Shown: in pieces, positions 7,446-16,782 of the stretch
How the letters are laid out: every line of letters begins with the position of its first letter
Numbering within the stretch: position 1 is the stretch's first letter
Assembly: GCF_034669705.1 (NCBI RefSeq)
Contig: NZ_JAXMOR010000013.1
Coordinates: 1 to 64,000, forward strand
Length of the DNA: 64,000 bases
Source: Marinovum sp034669705
GTDB lineage: Bacteria > Pseudomonadota > Alphaproteobacteria > Rhodobacterales > Rhodobacteraceae
Direction: 5' to 3'
The notes under the pieces: generated by a model
Seen by the model: only the letters and a program-made list of their open reading frames with translations
Database searches by the model: none
Told to the model about the DNA's origin: nothing
Program-made: the position numbers and the translations under genes

Positions 7446-8250
7446 CTCGCTGCGCGCACGAGTCGTCCTGATGACCCAGCGAATCCCGGAATGCGCTCGG
7501 GTTCTTTAGCTTGTTGGTCAAGCCGGCCAACAGGCCGAGAAGGACGCCGTCAGGCGCGCTTTTCCTGCGAAGAAATACCAGTCGATGTCGCCATCGAGGT
7601 TTTTCGACGGGGGGCCTTTGAGCGGCCGCATGCACACCTTAAGTTGGTTATGAAGGGCGTTCGCGTATTGAATGTGAAGGCTTTAGGCGATCTTTTTCCT
7701 GCCCGGTGAATTGCTCAGCACCATATGGAATAGGCCATGGCGCGTCGCGAATTTGGCGTAAGCAGGGAAGCCTTGCCGAATACTTATGTTCATGCTCGCC
7801 AAGTTTCGGGAACCCGGCAATTTGACCACTCTTCAAACCTTGCAACCCCGTGGGCCACCTTGCTGGCAAGCTATTGATTTCCCTGTGCCAAGCTGAGCAG
7901 TTGCGTGGGACACCAGGCCCTTAAAAATCAATTACTTAGCCCGCGGGTGGGACTCCCCTACGGGCTGCCACTTTTCGCCTTAGATCACCAAATCGTATCG
8001 CAGAATGCCGCTCCATGCGGGCCGCATCGGGCGTTCGAGCCACCAACTCGCAAAACGCAAACATGGGTCAACCGCCCACGGTACAGTGCGATCACCCTCC
8101 CCATGTCATGCCCGCGACTCCGCAAAACGCATCAGCCAAACGCCCCAACCAGACAGCGAATGTCGGGTTTGAACAGCTTCTCGTCCGATCCCGGCCTCCT
8201 GCACTGCTGCGAAATCCTGCATTCTGGTGTCGCAAACGAGCGAGGTCGCG
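7446..8250. other. long gap without a recognisable gene
   Basis: About 800 bases separate the RTX gene from the methylamine operon. Open frames are short, lack plausible ribosome sites and match nothing I know. It probably holds the mgd promoter in its last 150 bases and otherwise decayed accessory DNA; it marks the boundary between the accessory region and ordinary metabolic genes. Confidence 0.4.
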
Positions 8251-9501
8251 ATGAAGTATTCAGGTCTGCGAGTGATCAAGGAAGCCCTGACCGGCCACAG
8301 AGGCTGGGGCCCGGCGTGGCGCGATCCCGAGCCGCAGAAGAGCTATGACACCGTCATCATCGGCGGCGGCGGGCACGGGCTGGCGACGGCCTATTACCTG
8401 GCCAAGCACTTCGGCGGGAAACGCATCGCGGTGCTGGAAAAAGGCTGGATTGGCGGCGGCAACGTCGGTCGCAACACCACGATCATCCGTTCGAACTACC
8501 TGCTCGACGGCAACGAGCCGTTCTATGAATTCTCGCTGAAGCTCTGGGAAGGTCTGGAGCAGGAGTTGAACTACAACGCAATGGTCAGCCAGCGCGGCAT
8601 CCTCAACCTCTATCACAACGACGGCCAGCGCGACGCCTTCGTCCGCCGCGGCAATGCGATGATCCTCAATGGCGCCGATGCCGAGATGCTCAGCGTCGGC
8701 CAGATCCGCGAGCGCTATCCGTTTCTCGATTTCGACAACGCCCGCTTTCCCATCAAGGGCGGGCTGGCCCAGCATCGCGGCGGCACGGTGCGCCATGACG
8801 CGGTGGCCTGGGGCTATGCGCGGGGCGCCGACAGCCACGGCGTCGACATCATCCAGAACTGCGAGGTCACCGGTTTCCGCATCGAGGACGGGGTCTGCAA
8901 GGGCGTCGAGACCTCGCGCGGTTTCATCGGGGCCGGCAAGGTCGCTTCCTGCGTCGCCGGATCGTCGAGCCGCGTCATGGCGCTCGCCGGCATGCGCCTG
9001 CCGATCGAGAGCCACGTCTTGCAGGCCTTCGTCTCGGAGGGGCTGAAGCCGGTGCTGCCGGGGGTCATCACCTTCGGTGCCGGGCACTTCTATTGCAGCC
9101 AGTCCGACAAGGGCGGGCTGGTCTTCGGCGGCGATCTCGACGGCTACAATTCCTATGCCCAGCGCGGCAACCTGCCCGCGGTCGAAGATGTCTGCGAGAG
9201 CGGCATGGCGCTGATCCCGGCGCTGGGCCGCGCGCGGCTGCTGCGGATGTGGGGCGGGGTGATGGACATGTCGATGGACGGCTCGCCGATCATCGACCGG
9301 ACCGATGTCGACGGGCTCTACTTCAACGGCGGCTGGTGCTACGGCGGCTTCAAGGCGACGCCGGCCTCGGGCATGTGCTACGCGCATCTGCTGGCCACCG
9401 ACACCCCGCATGAAACCGCCACCGCCTATCGCTTCGACCGCTTCCGCCGCGGGCTGATGATCGATGAAAAAGGCGTGGGCGCGCAGCCCAACCTGCATTG
9501 A
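8251..9501 (+). CDS. mgdA: N-methylglutamate dehydrogenase subunit A (SoxB-like)
   Basis: The 416-residue flavoprotein is homologous to the beta subunit of heterotetrameric sarcosine oxidase. A dinucleotide-binding motif (VIIGGGGHGLATAYYLAK) lies at residues 35-52 and a DAO-fold glycine-rich C-terminal segment (YFNGGWCYGGFKATPASG) near residue 365. It is the predicted amine-oxidising subunit, converting N-methylglutamate to glutamate plus a one-carbon unit. ATG 8251 (MKYSGLRVIKEAL) is preferred over an upstream GTG at 8227 because the family starts here. It opens the mgdABCD operon. Assignment to N-methylglutamate rather than sarcosine rests on the linked mgsABC and gmaS genes. Confidence 0.88.
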   Translation: MKYSGLRVIKEALTGHRGWGPAWRDPEPQKSYDTVIIGGGGHGLATAYYLAKHFGGKRIAVLEKGWIGGGNVGRNTTIIRSNYLLDGNEPFYEFSLKLWEGLEQELNYNAMVSQRGILNLYHNDGQRDAFVRRGNAMILNGADAEMLSVGQIRERYPFLDFDNARFPIKGGLAQHRGGTVRHDAVAWGYARGADSHGVDIIQNCEVTGFRIEDGVCKGVETSRGFIGAGKVASCVAGSSSRVMALAGMRLPIESHVLQAFVSEGLKPVLPGVITFGAGHFYCSQSDKGGLVFGGDLDGYNSYAQRGNLPAVEDVCESGMALIPALGRARLLRMWGGVMDMSMDGSPIIDRTDVDGLYFNGGWCYGGFKATPASGMCYAHLLATDTPHETATAYRFDRFRRGLMIDEKGVGAQPNLH

Positions 9502-9568
9502 CCGTGGGTATCTCAGCAAAAGCGGGAACCGGATTTGCGGTTCGAGATGCGAACAGAGGATCTGAAAG

Positions 9569-9856
9569 ATGATGATCGACCACCCCCTCCTCGGTCCGCG
9601 TGACGCGCAGGAGTTCACCTATCTCGGCGACGCATCCCTGATCGACCGCCCCGACTGGCAGGCCGAGGATGCCGTGGACCAATTCCACGACTACCTCTAC
9701 CTGCGCGACAATCCGGCGGGCGTTCACCGCGAGTTGTGGTTCCACGAGATGGGCGACCGCAGCTGGCTGGTGGTGACCCGCAATACCGTGACCCATGAAA
9801 TCACATCGGTTGAACTGGCCCGCGACGTGGCCCGCAGCCGGGGGCGCAGCAAATGA
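9569..9856 (+). CDS. mgdB: N-methylglutamate dehydrogenase subunit B (SoxD-like)
   Basis: The 95-residue protein matches the small delta subunit of sarcosine oxidase (FTYLGDASLIDRP, YLRDNPAGVHRELWFHEMGD). True SoxD binds zinc through a CPxCG-type N-terminus, but here that site reads MMIDHPLLGPRD and the protein has no cysteine, so the zinc site is absent; I believe this is usual for the N-methylglutamate branch. Its stop overlaps the mgdC start (ATGA), so the two are coupled. Role: structural subunit of the cytoplasmic dehydrogenase complex. Confidence 0.85.
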   Translation: MMIDHPLLGPRDAQEFTYLGDASLIDRPDWQAEDAVDQFHDYLYLRDNPAGVHRELWFHEMGDRSWLVVTRNTVTHEITSVELARDVARSRGRSK

Positions 9857-12800
9857 CGTTTACAGACCATCTTCGTGACGGGGCCAAGGGCCTGTCGCTG
9901 AACCTCCAGCGCTTCAAGGGCGCAGCCGACGCACAGACCGGACCGTCGAAGGGCGCGACACAGGTCAACCGCCTGTCCGGCGGCCAGATCGACACCTCGC
10001 GTACCCTGTCCTTCACCTTCGATGGCAAGACCTATCGGGGCCATCCGGGCGACACGCTGGCCTCGGCGCTGCTGGCCAACGGCGTGCGGCTGATGGGCCG
10101 GTCGTTCAAGTATCACCGCCCCCGCGGCGTGCTGACCTCGGGCAGCGAAGAGCCCAACGCGCTGGTCGAGCTGCGCACCGGCGCCCGGCAAGAGCCCAAC
10201 ACCCGCGCCACCACCGCCGAGCTGTTTGACGGGCTCGAGGCCAACAGCCAGAACCGCTGGCCCACGCTCAAGCACGACGCGATGGCGATCAATGACCGGT
10301 TCTCGAACTTCCTCACCGCCGGCTTCTACTACAAGACCTTCATGTGGCCCGCCGCCTTCTGGGAAAAGCTCTACGAGCCAGTGATCCGCAAGGCCGCGGG
10401 CCTCGGCTCGCTGTCGCTGCAGGCGGACCCGGACCAGTACGACAAGGGCTTTTTGCACTGCGACCTGCTGATCGTCGGCGCCGGTCCGGCGGGCCTTTCT
10501 GCCGCACTGACCGCAGGCCGGACGGGCGCGCGGGTGATCCTCGCCGACGAGGATTTCGCCATGGGCGGACGGCTGAACGCCGAGACCTTCGGCATCGACG
10601 ACACCGCGGGGGCCGACTGGGCCGCGGCTGCCGTGGCGGAACTGCACAGCATGGACAACGTCCGCTGCATGCCCCGCACCACGGTGATCGGCGCCTTCGA
10701 CCACGGCATCCATGGCGCGGTCGAGCGGGTCTCGGACCACCTGCCCGTGCCTGCCGCCGGAAAGCCGCGGCAGATCCTCTGGCGGATCTATGCGAAACGG
10801 ACCCTGCTTTGTGCCGGGGCCATCGAGCGGCCGATTGCTTTCGAGAACAACGACCGCCCCGGCATCATGCTGGCCGGCGCGATGCGCGCCTATGCCAACC
10901 GCTGGGCCGCGACGCCGGCGCAGAAGGTCGCGGTCTTCACCAACAACGACGACGGTCATCGCACCGCCGTGGACCTGATGGCCAAGGGTGTGAAGGTCGC
11001 GGCCGTGATCGACGTTCGCCCCGACGCGCCGCGGATCGCCGATTGCGAGCTTCTGGCCGGCGCGCAGGTGGTGGACACCTCCGGTCGGCTGGGTCTCACC
11101 TTCGTCAAGCTGCGGCAGGCCGACGGCGCGGAGCGGATGATCGAATGCGGCGCGCTTGGGGTGTCGGGCGGCTGGAACCCCAACGTGCATCTGACCTGCC
11201 ACCAGCGCGGTCGTCCGGTCTGGAACGAAGCCATTGCCGCCTTCGTCCCCGGCGGCGCGCTGCCACAGGGCCAGAGCGTGGCCGGGGCCGCCATGGGCGC
11301 CTTCTCGACCCATGCCGCGCTCGCCACCGGCGCGGATGGCGCTGTCGCCGCACTGGACACGCTCGGGATCAAAGCCGACAAGGCCCCCCTTCCCCGCGCC
11401 GAGGATGCGCCTGTCAACCTCAAGCCCTTCTGGTATGTTGCCGGCAAGGGCCGCGCCTGGCTCGACCAGCAGAACGACGTCACCGTCAAGGACGTGAAGC
11501 TGGCGCATCAGGAAAACTTCCGCTCGGTCGAGCACCTCAAGCGTTACACCACGCTGGGCATGGCGACCGACCAGGGCAAGACCTCGAACATGGGCGGCCT
11601 CGCCATCATGGCGGAACTCGCCGGCAAGACCATCCCGGAGGTCGGCACCACGATCTTTCGCCCGCCCTACACCCCTGTCTCCATGGGCACCCTCGGTGGC
11701 CGGTCGCGCGGTGAAAACTTCCACCCGGTGCGCGAAACCCCCAGCCACAGGTGGGCCACCGAACAGGGCGCGGTCTTTGTCGAGACCGGCAACTGGCTGC
11801 GCGCCCAGTGGTTCCCCCGCCCCGGCGAGACCACCTGGCGCGAGAGCGTCGACCGCGAGGTGCGCGCGGTGCGCAGCTCGGTGGGGGTCTGCGACGTGAC
11901 CACGCTGGGCAAGATCGATGTGCAGGGCACTGATGCGGCGGAGTTCCTCAACACGGTCTATGCCAACGGTTTCGCCAAGCTGGCGGTCGGCAAGACCCGC
12001 TATGGCGTGATGCTGCGCGAGGATGGCATCGTGATGGACGACGGCACCGCCGCGCGGCTGGCCGAGGATCATTTCGTGGTGACGACCACCACCGCCAACG
12101 CAGTCAGCGTCTATCGCCACCTCGAATTCGTGCGCCAGTGCCTGTTTCCCGACATGGACGTGCAGCTGATCTCCACCACCGAGGCCTGGGCGCAATACGC
12201 CGTCGCGGGGCCGAACAGCCGCAAGCTGTTGCAGAAGATCGTCGATCCAGAGGTGGACATCTCGAACGAGGCCTTCCCCTTCATGGGCTGCGGCGAAGTC
12301 ACCGTCTGCGGCGGTCTGCGCGCCCGGTTGTTCCGCATCTCCTTCTCCGGCGAGCTGGCCTTCGAGATCGCGGTGCCGACGCGCTATGGCGATGCCTTGA
12401 TCCGCAAGTTGATGCAGGCCGGCGAGGAATTCGACGTGGTGCCCTATGGCACCGAGGCGCTCGGCGTGATGCGGATCGAGAAGGGCCATGCAGCCGGCAA
12501 CGAACTGAACGGCACGACCACGGCGCTCAACCTCGGCATGGGGCGGATGGTGTCGAAAAAGAAGGACGCCATCGGCTCGACCCTGTCGGAGCGCGCGGGG
12601 CTGAACGCCGACGACGCGCTGGCGCTGGTCGGCTTGCGGCCGAAGGTGGCCGAGGACAAGGTCACCGCCGGTGGGCACCTGATGAACAAGGACGGTCCGG
12701 TCGATGCGGCGCATGACCAGGGCTATGTCACCTCGGCCTGCTATTCGCCGATCCTGAACAGCCATATCGGCATCGGCTATCTGAAATCCGGCTCCGAGCG

Positions 12801-12909
12801 CATGGGCGAGACCCTGCGCCTGGTCAGCCCGCTGACCGGCCAGAACATCGAGGTCGAGGTGGTCTCGGCCCATTTCGTCGATCCAGAGGGGGACCGTCTC
12901 CGTGCATGA
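9853..12909 (+). CDS. mgdC: N-methylglutamate dehydrogenase subunit C (SoxA-like)
   Basis: The 1018-residue protein has the layout of sarcosine oxidase alpha: an N-terminal ferredoxin-like domain (residues 50-95, SFTFDGKTYRGHPGDTLASA), a Rossmann domain (LLIVGAGPAGLSAALTAG, about residue 205) for NAD(P), and a C-terminal GcvT-like aminomethyltransferase domain (about 610-1010) that usually passes the released C1 unit to tetrahydrofolate. Length is normal for the family. It lies between mgdB (4-base overlap) and mgdD (8-base overlap). The complex oxidises N-methylglutamate and yields methylene-tetrahydrofolate or formaldehyde. Confidence 0.9.
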   Translation: MTFTDHLRDGAKGLSLNLQRFKGAADAQTGPSKGATQVNRLSGGQIDTSRTLSFTFDGKTYRGHPGDTLASALLANGVRLMGRSFKYHRPRGVLTSGSEEPNALVELRTGARQEPNTRATTAELFDGLEANSQNRWPTLKHDAMAINDRFSNFLTAGFYYKTFMWPAAFWEKLYEPVIRKAAGLGSLSLQADPDQYDKGFLHCDLLIVGAGPAGLSAALTAGRTGARVILADEDFAMGGRLNAETFGIDDTAGADWAAAAVAELHSMDNVRCMPRTTVIGAFDHGIHGAVERVSDHLPVPAAGKPRQILWRIYAKRTLLCAGAIERPIAFENNDRPGIMLAGAMRAYANRWAATPAQKVAVFTNNDDGHRTAVDLMAKGVKVAAVIDVRPDAPRIADCELLAGAQVVDTSGRLGLTFVKLRQADGAERMIECGALGVSGGWNPNVHLTCHQRGRPVWNEAIAAFVPGGALPQGQSVAGAAMGAFSTHAALATGADGAVAALDTLGIKADKAPLPRAEDAPVNLKPFWYVAGKGRAWLDQQNDVTVKDVKLAHQENFRSVEHLKRYTTLGMATDQGKTSNMGGLAIMAELAGKTIPEVGTTIFRPPYTPVSMGTLGGRSRGENFHPVRETPSHRWATEQGAVFVETGNWLRAQWFPRPGETTWRESVDREVRAVRSSVGVCDVTTLGKIDVQGTDAAEFLNTVYANGFAKLAVGKTRYGVMLREDGIVMDDGTAARLAEDHFVVTTTTANAVSVYRHLEFVRQCLFPDMDVQLISTTEAWAQYAVAGPNSRKLLQKIVDPEVDISNEAFPFMGCGEVTVCGGLRARLFRISFSGELAFEIAVPTRYGDALIRKLMQAGEEFDVVPYGTEALGVMRIEKGHAAGNELNGTTTALNLGMGRMVSKKKDAIGSTLSERAGLNADDALALVGLRPKVAEDKVTAGGHLMNKDGPVDAAHDQGYVTSACYSPILNSHIGIGYLKSGSERMGETLRLVSPLTGQNIEVEVVSAHFVDPEGDRLRA

Positions 12910-13465
12910 CATGATCGCAGTGACCGCGCTTGGCGGGGCAACAGCGCAGATCGATGATTTCGACGGGCTGCGGATATCGGAATGCCCGGATTGGGCGCTG
13001 GCCTCACTGGCGGCGCGGCTGGGGCGCGAGGCTGAGCTGGCTGAGGCGGCCGCGCGGTTTCTGGGCGCTGGCCTGCCAGAGGTCGGATGTTGCGGCGGGG
13101 TGGCGCCTTTCGGGGTGTTCTGGATCGGGCCGGAGCAGTGGATGATCGAAGCGCCGCACGCCAGCCACGAGGATCTCGCGGCGCAGGTCAAGGCGGCTGT
13201 CGGGTCGGCCGGGTCGGTCACCGAGCAGAGCGACGGCTGGGTGCGGTTTGACCTGGAGGGGGTGCGGTGCCATGACGTGCTGGAGCTTTGCTGCAACGCC
13301 GACAGTCGCGCCATGGCGGTCGGAGCGGTAACGCGAACGCGGATCGAGCACCTGGGCTGCTTCCTGATCCGTCGCGGCACCGGGCATTTCAGCGTGCTGG
13401 GCCCACGGTCCTCGGCCGGCAGCCTGCATCACGCACTGGTGGGCGCGGCGAAGAGCGCGATTTGA
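12902..13465 (+). CDS. mgdD: N-methylglutamate dehydrogenase subunit D (SoxG-like)
   Basis: The 187-residue protein resembles the gamma subunit of sarcosine oxidase, with the GcvT-like half domain (FGVFWIGPEQWMIEAP, GSVTEQSDGWVRFDLEG, CFLIRRGTGHFSVLGPRSSA). The GTG start at 12902 is preceded by a purine-rich GAGGGGGA site; ATG 12911 is the alternative. It overlaps the mgdC stop. It completes the heterotetramer, packing against the folate-binding domain of MgdC. It is the last gene before a change of strand. Confidence 0.85.
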   Translation: MHDMIAVTALGGATAQIDDFDGLRISECPDWALASLAARLGREAELAEAAARFLGAGLPEVGCCGGVAPFGVFWIGPEQWMIEAPHASHEDLAAQVKAAVGSAGSVTEQSDGWVRFDLEGVRCHDVLELCCNADSRAMAVGAVTRTRIEHLGCFLIRRGTGHFSVLGPRSSAGSLHHALVGAAKSAI

Positions 13466-13877
13466 CTGGTGGGGTGGCAGTTCTGTTCCGCCGGCGGCAT
13501 CTGTCACCCAGCGCGTCAATTGCTGGCATCACGACGGAGGCACACAGCCGGAGCGCAGTTTTGGCTTTGCGCCGTCGACGGAGTCTGCCCTCAAGCGCCT
13601 CAACTGCGAGCTAGAGCCTGTCGCTCATTGTTTGCGCGAGACCAGCTTCATGCTCCCGTCGCCGTCTGCCACCCAGCGCACTAACAGCGGGCTGAAAGCC
13701 CGCCGCGCATCGTCATGCCGGTGGCATGCCTTCGGCATGACGCCGCCCCCAGGTCCGGCAATTTGGCCGCCCGCAGCGCTCCGGCTCCTAAGTCTACGGG
13801 CTTGCCTATATGAACTGCCACATGCGCCGTCGGGTCGCCGCACCGCGGCCCGGCGATGCGCGGCTCCGCACCGGCGC
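13466..13877. other. convergent intergenic region
   Basis: No gene is supportable in these 412 bases between mgdD and the convergent AraC gene. The right half holds one copy of a dispersed repeat, including a CATGC-CTTCG-GCATG stem-loop at 13725-13739. Confidence 0.5.
13711..13877 (+). repeat. dispersed intergenic repeat, copy 1
   Basis: This stretch of about 167 bases aligns by eye with the reverse complement of 54790-54960. Shared blocks in the same order include CGTCATGCCG, GGCATGCC, CATGAC, CGCCCCC, TCTACGGGCTT, TCGCC, CCGCGG and CGGCGAT. It starts with a palindromic stem-loop with a UUCG-type loop and ends at the AraC stop codon. Confidence 0.6.
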
Positions 13878-14882
13878 TCATGACGGGATCGGTCGGTTCT
13901 TCTCCACCCGGAACAGGTTGATCTTCTGCCTGTCCTCCTTGGGCGTGGTGCCAAAGGCCTCGCGGTATTGCCGCACCAGCGGCGCGGTGGCGCCGTAGCC
14001 CACCGCCGCGGCGATGCTCGACATGCTGTCGTTGGAATAAAGCACCAGTTGCCGCGCCGCATTCATCCGCAGGTTGCGGTAGTAGCGCGACGGGCTCTGC
14101 CCCGTGGCCGCCTTGAAGTTCCGCTCGAGCTGGCGCGGCGAGAGCCCCACCATCCGCGCCACATCATCGACGTTCACCGGGTCCTCGATATGGTCGCCGA
14201 AGATCCGCACCGCCTGCGCCACCGTCGGCGGCAGCATGTCAGAGGTGCTTTCGCGGCGCAGGGTCGGCACCTTCTGCCGCACGCCTTGGCCACGCATCAG
14301 CGGATGCTGAAACCAGCAGGCGACCTCGGTCGTTACCTCCTCGCCCAGCTTCTCGTCGATCAGGCTGAGCATCAGGTCGAACACCGCCGCCGCCCCCGAC
14401 ACGGTCAGCCGGTCGCGGTCGATGATGATCACGTCGCTCTCCACCCGCATCTCGGGGAATTCCGCGGCAAAGGCGGCCTCGTAACACCAGTGGACGGAAC
14501 AGACATGGCCGTCGAGCAGGCCCGAGCGCGCCAGCGGAAACACCCCGCCGCTGACCCCGCCGACCCGCACGCCGTGCCGGCTCAGGCTGCGCAGCCGGCC
14601 GTTCGAGGGCCGCGGCGTATCGAACCGCGCCAAGGGTCCTGAGAGCAGGAACAGGTAGTCGAGCGTCAGGTCGTCACTCAGCGCCTGATCCGGGTCGAAC
14701 CAGATGTCGGCGCTGGATTTCACCCGCGCGCCGGTCTCGCCGATCAGCTTCCAGCGAAACGCGTCCTGACCGGAAATCTCGTTCGCCGCGCGCAGGGGCT
14801 CGATCGCCGAAGTCAGACAGGACATCGGAAAGCCGGGGAAAATGAGAAACCCCAAAGTGGTTGTGTTTTCACCTCTGGTCAT
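13878..14882 (-). CDS. GlxA-type AraC-family transcriptional regulator
   Basis: The 334-residue protein has an N-terminal DJ-1/PfpI-like amidotransferase-fold domain (residues 8-190, TTLGFLIFPGFPMSCLTSAI) and a C-terminal AraC double helix-turn-helix (about 235-325, DDVARMVGLSPRQLERNFKA and SMSSIAAAVGYGATAPLVRQ). Regulators of this type often sit beside sarcosine-oxidase-like and glutamine-synthetase-like amine genes and activate them. It is divergent from the XRE-cupin gene across 87 bases, between mgdABCD and mgsABC. It probably activates the methylamine pathway in response to an amine intermediate. ATG 14882 gives the family's normal length. Confidence 0.85.
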   Translation of the reverse strand: MTRGENTTTLGFLIFPGFPMSCLTSAIEPLRAANEISGQDAFRWKLIGETGARVKSSADIWFDPDQALSDDLTLDYLFLLSGPLARFDTPRPSNGRLRSLSRHGVRVGGVSGGVFPLARSGLLDGHVCSVHWCYEAAFAAEFPEMRVESDVIIIDRDRLTVSGAAAVFDLMLSLIDEKLGEEVTTEVACWFQHPLMRGQGVRQKVPTLRRESTSDMLPPTVAQAVRIFGDHIEDPVNVDDVARMVGLSPRQLERNFKAATGQSPSRYYRNLRMNAARQLVLYSNDSMSSIAAAVGYGATAPLVRQYREAFGTTPKEDRQKINLFRVEKNRPIPS

Positions 14883-14969
14883 TACGGTATTCCTGAGAGG
14901 AAACTTGGCGCGGGTCAACCCCGGTCGTCGCGCCGGCAGTGCCGGACGCCTGTTGAGGATGTGTGGTAG

Positions 14970-15626
14970 ATGGTACAGCAGACAACGGACGCAGCAAGAT
15001 CGCGCAAGGCCCTGACGCAGGATCCCCACCGTGTTGGCGAAGAGCGTGAAAAGAACCTCGAGGTCGCGATCGGCCGCGAGGTCCGCGCCTATCGCAAGCA
15101 GCAGAACATGACGGTCGCCGATCTGGCCCGGGCCAGCGGATTGTCGATCGGCATGCTGTCCAAGATCGAGAACGGCAATACCTCGCCCTCGCTCAACACC
15201 CTGCAGACCCTGTCGCATGTGCTCAGCGTGCCGCTGACCGCCTTTCTGCGGCGGTTCGAGGAAAAGCGCTCGGCGGTGCATACAAGGTCCGGCCGTGGCG
15301 TCGAGATGGAGCGCGAGGGCACCCGCGCGGGCCACCAGTACAACCTGCTCGGCCATATCGGATCGAACGCCAGCGGGGTGATGGTCGAACCCTATCTGAT
15401 TACCCTGTCAGAGACCTCCGACGTGTTTCCGACGTTTCAGCACGAGGGGATCGAGACGATCTACATGCTCGAAGGCACGGTGGATTACCGCCATGGCTCC
15501 GAGGTCTTCAGGCTCGAGCCCGGCGACACGCTGTTCTTTGACGCCGATGCGCCGCATGGGCCCGAGGGGCTGGTGCGGCTGCCGATCCGCTACCTGTCGA
15601 TCATCTCCTATCCGCAAGCCAACTGA
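14970..15626 (+). CDS. XRE-family regulator with C-terminal cupin
   Basis: The 218-residue protein has an XRE helix-turn-helix at residues 33-90 (VRAYRKQQNMTVADLARASG, LSIGMLSKIENGNTSPSLNT) and a cupin sensor domain at 140-215 (YMLEGTVDYRHGSEVFRLEP, GDTLFFDADAPHG). Such proteins regulate amine and amino-acid metabolism, the cupin binding a small ligand. It lies directly upstream of mgsABC-gmaS in the same direction and is divergent from the AraC gene, so it is a second candidate pathway regulator. Confidence 0.85.
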   Translation: MVQQTTDAARSRKALTQDPHRVGEEREKNLEVAIGREVRAYRKQQNMTVADLARASGLSIGMLSKIENGNTSPSLNTLQTLSHVLSVPLTAFLRRFEEKRSAVHTRSGRGVEMEREGTRAGHQYNLLGHIGSNASGVMVEPYLITLSETSDVFPTFQHEGIETIYMLEGTVDYRHGSEVFRLEPGDTLFFDADAPHGPEGLVRLPIRYLSIISYPQAN

Positions 15627-15749
15627 CTCGCGCCGCAGGTCCGCGACGGGGTTGCCGGCGCCAATAGGGCGCGGGTCGTTCCGGCCGTGGCCGCGCGGGA
15701 AGATCTTCGGCCGCTCATGAATCGTGCATGTCGGCCGAGGAACGCTTGG

Positions 15750-15884
15750 AATTTGACCGCGTCGCGCCGTCGCGACCCCTGTTCGGCGGAATTATTCCCC
15801 AAATGCAAAAAAGTTTCTTATGAGTTGAGGGGGCGACGGGTCGGTGATAGCGTCCGGCCAGAGGCAACAAGAAGGGTCTGCGCC
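15750..15884 (+). promoter_or_regulatory. probable mgs promoter region
   Basis: The 258-base gap before mgsA contains an AT-rich block (about 15788-15823, ATTATTCC then AAAAAAGTTTCTTATGAG) in otherwise GC-rich DNA. This is the likely promoter and regulator-binding zone of mgsABC-gmaS. I cannot assign exact -35 and -10 boxes. Confidence 0.35.
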
Positions 15885-16781
15885 ATGTGCGGAATCGTTG
15901 GATTATTCATCAAGGACAGGTCGCTGGAGCCGCAGCTCGGCAGCTTGCTGACCGACATGCTGGTCACCATGACCGACCGCGGCCCCGACAGTGCCGGCAT
16001 CGCGATCTACGGCGGCCAGAACGCCGGTGCGGCCAAGCTGACCGTGCAATCGGATGACCCCGGAACCGATTTCGCGACCTTGGCCGAGGATCTCGGTCTG
16101 GCGATCGCGGCCGGCGTCACCGGCACCGTCAAGGACAGCCACATCGTGCTGACCCTGCCCGCCGACAAGGTGGCCGAGGCCCGTCAGGCGCTGCCGGAAC
16201 TGCGCCCGGCCGCCAAGGTCATGAGCAGCGGCGAGACCATGGAGATCTACAAGGAAGTCGGCCTGCCCAAGGACGTGGCCGCCCGCTTTGCCCTGTCGCA
16301 GATGAGCGGCAGCCATGGCATCGGCCACACCCGCATGGCCACCGAATCCGCCGTCACCACGATGGGCGCGCACCCGTTCTCGACCGGGATGGACCAGTGC
16401 CTCGTGCACAACGGATCGCTGTCCAACCACAACTCGTTGCGCCGCAAGCTGCGCCGCGAGGGCATCCACATCGAGACGATGAACGACACCGAGGTCGGCG
16501 CCGCCTACCTGACCTGGAAAATGCAGACCGGGTCGAGCCTCGGGGAAGCGCTGGAAAGCAGCCTCGCCGATCTCGACGGGTTCTTCACCTTTGTCGTCGG
16601 CACCAAGGACGGCTTCGGCGTTGTGCGCGACCCGATCGCCTGCAAGCCCGCAGTGATGGCCGAGACCGATCAATACGTCGCCTTCGGCAGCGAATACCGC
16701 GCCCTCGTCAACCTGCCGGGCATCGAAGACGCCCGCGTCTGGGAGCCCGAGCCCGCAACCGTCTACTTCTGGAACCACTGA
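15885..16781 (+). CDS. mgsA: N-methylglutamate synthase subunit A (class II amidotransferase)
   Basis: The 298-residue protein starts MCGIVGLF, placing the catalytic Cys at position 2, exposed after Met removal, as in class II glutamine amidotransferases. Further family motifs are TMTDRGPDSAG-like (residues 25-40), GHTRMATES (about 147) and CLVHNGSLSNH (about 172). It resembles GlxB and the amidotransferase part of glutamate synthase. In the pathway it supplies the glutaminase-like site acting on gamma-glutamylmethylamide, releasing methylamine for transfer. An upstream in-frame extension to 15687 is rejected because Cys must be N-terminal. It sits one base before mgsB. Confidence 0.9.
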   Translation: MCGIVGLFIKDRSLEPQLGSLLTDMLVTMTDRGPDSAGIAIYGGQNAGAAKLTVQSDDPGTDFATLAEDLGLAIAAGVTGTVKDSHIVLTLPADKVAEARQALPELRPAAKVMSSGETMEIYKEVGLPKDVAARFALSQMSGSHGIGHTRMATESAVTTMGAHPFSTGMDQCLVHNGSLSNHNSLRRKLRREGIHIETMNDTEVGAAYLTWKMQTGSSLGEALESSLADLDGFFTFVVGTKDGFGVVRDPIACKPAVMAETDQYVAFGSEYRALVNLPGIEDARVWEPEPATVYFWNH

Positions 16782-16782
16782 C

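Noticed and set aside
9724..13380. An open frame of over 1200 codons antisense to mgdBCD
   Set aside because: Long antisense frames are expected opposite GC-rich genes. The translation is low in family-like motifs, while the plus strand encodes complete recognised subunits with overlapping starts and stops.
8251..13465. Calling the four-gene set sarcosine oxidase soxBDAG
   Set aside because: Linked mgsABC and gmaS, and the Cys-free delta-like subunit, favour N-methylglutamate dehydrogenase; no glyA or purU neighbours are present.
13681..13881. Small minus-strand frame within the dispersed repeat
   Set aside because: The counterpart copy at 54790 does not keep the frame, so the conserved element is nucleotide-level, not coding.
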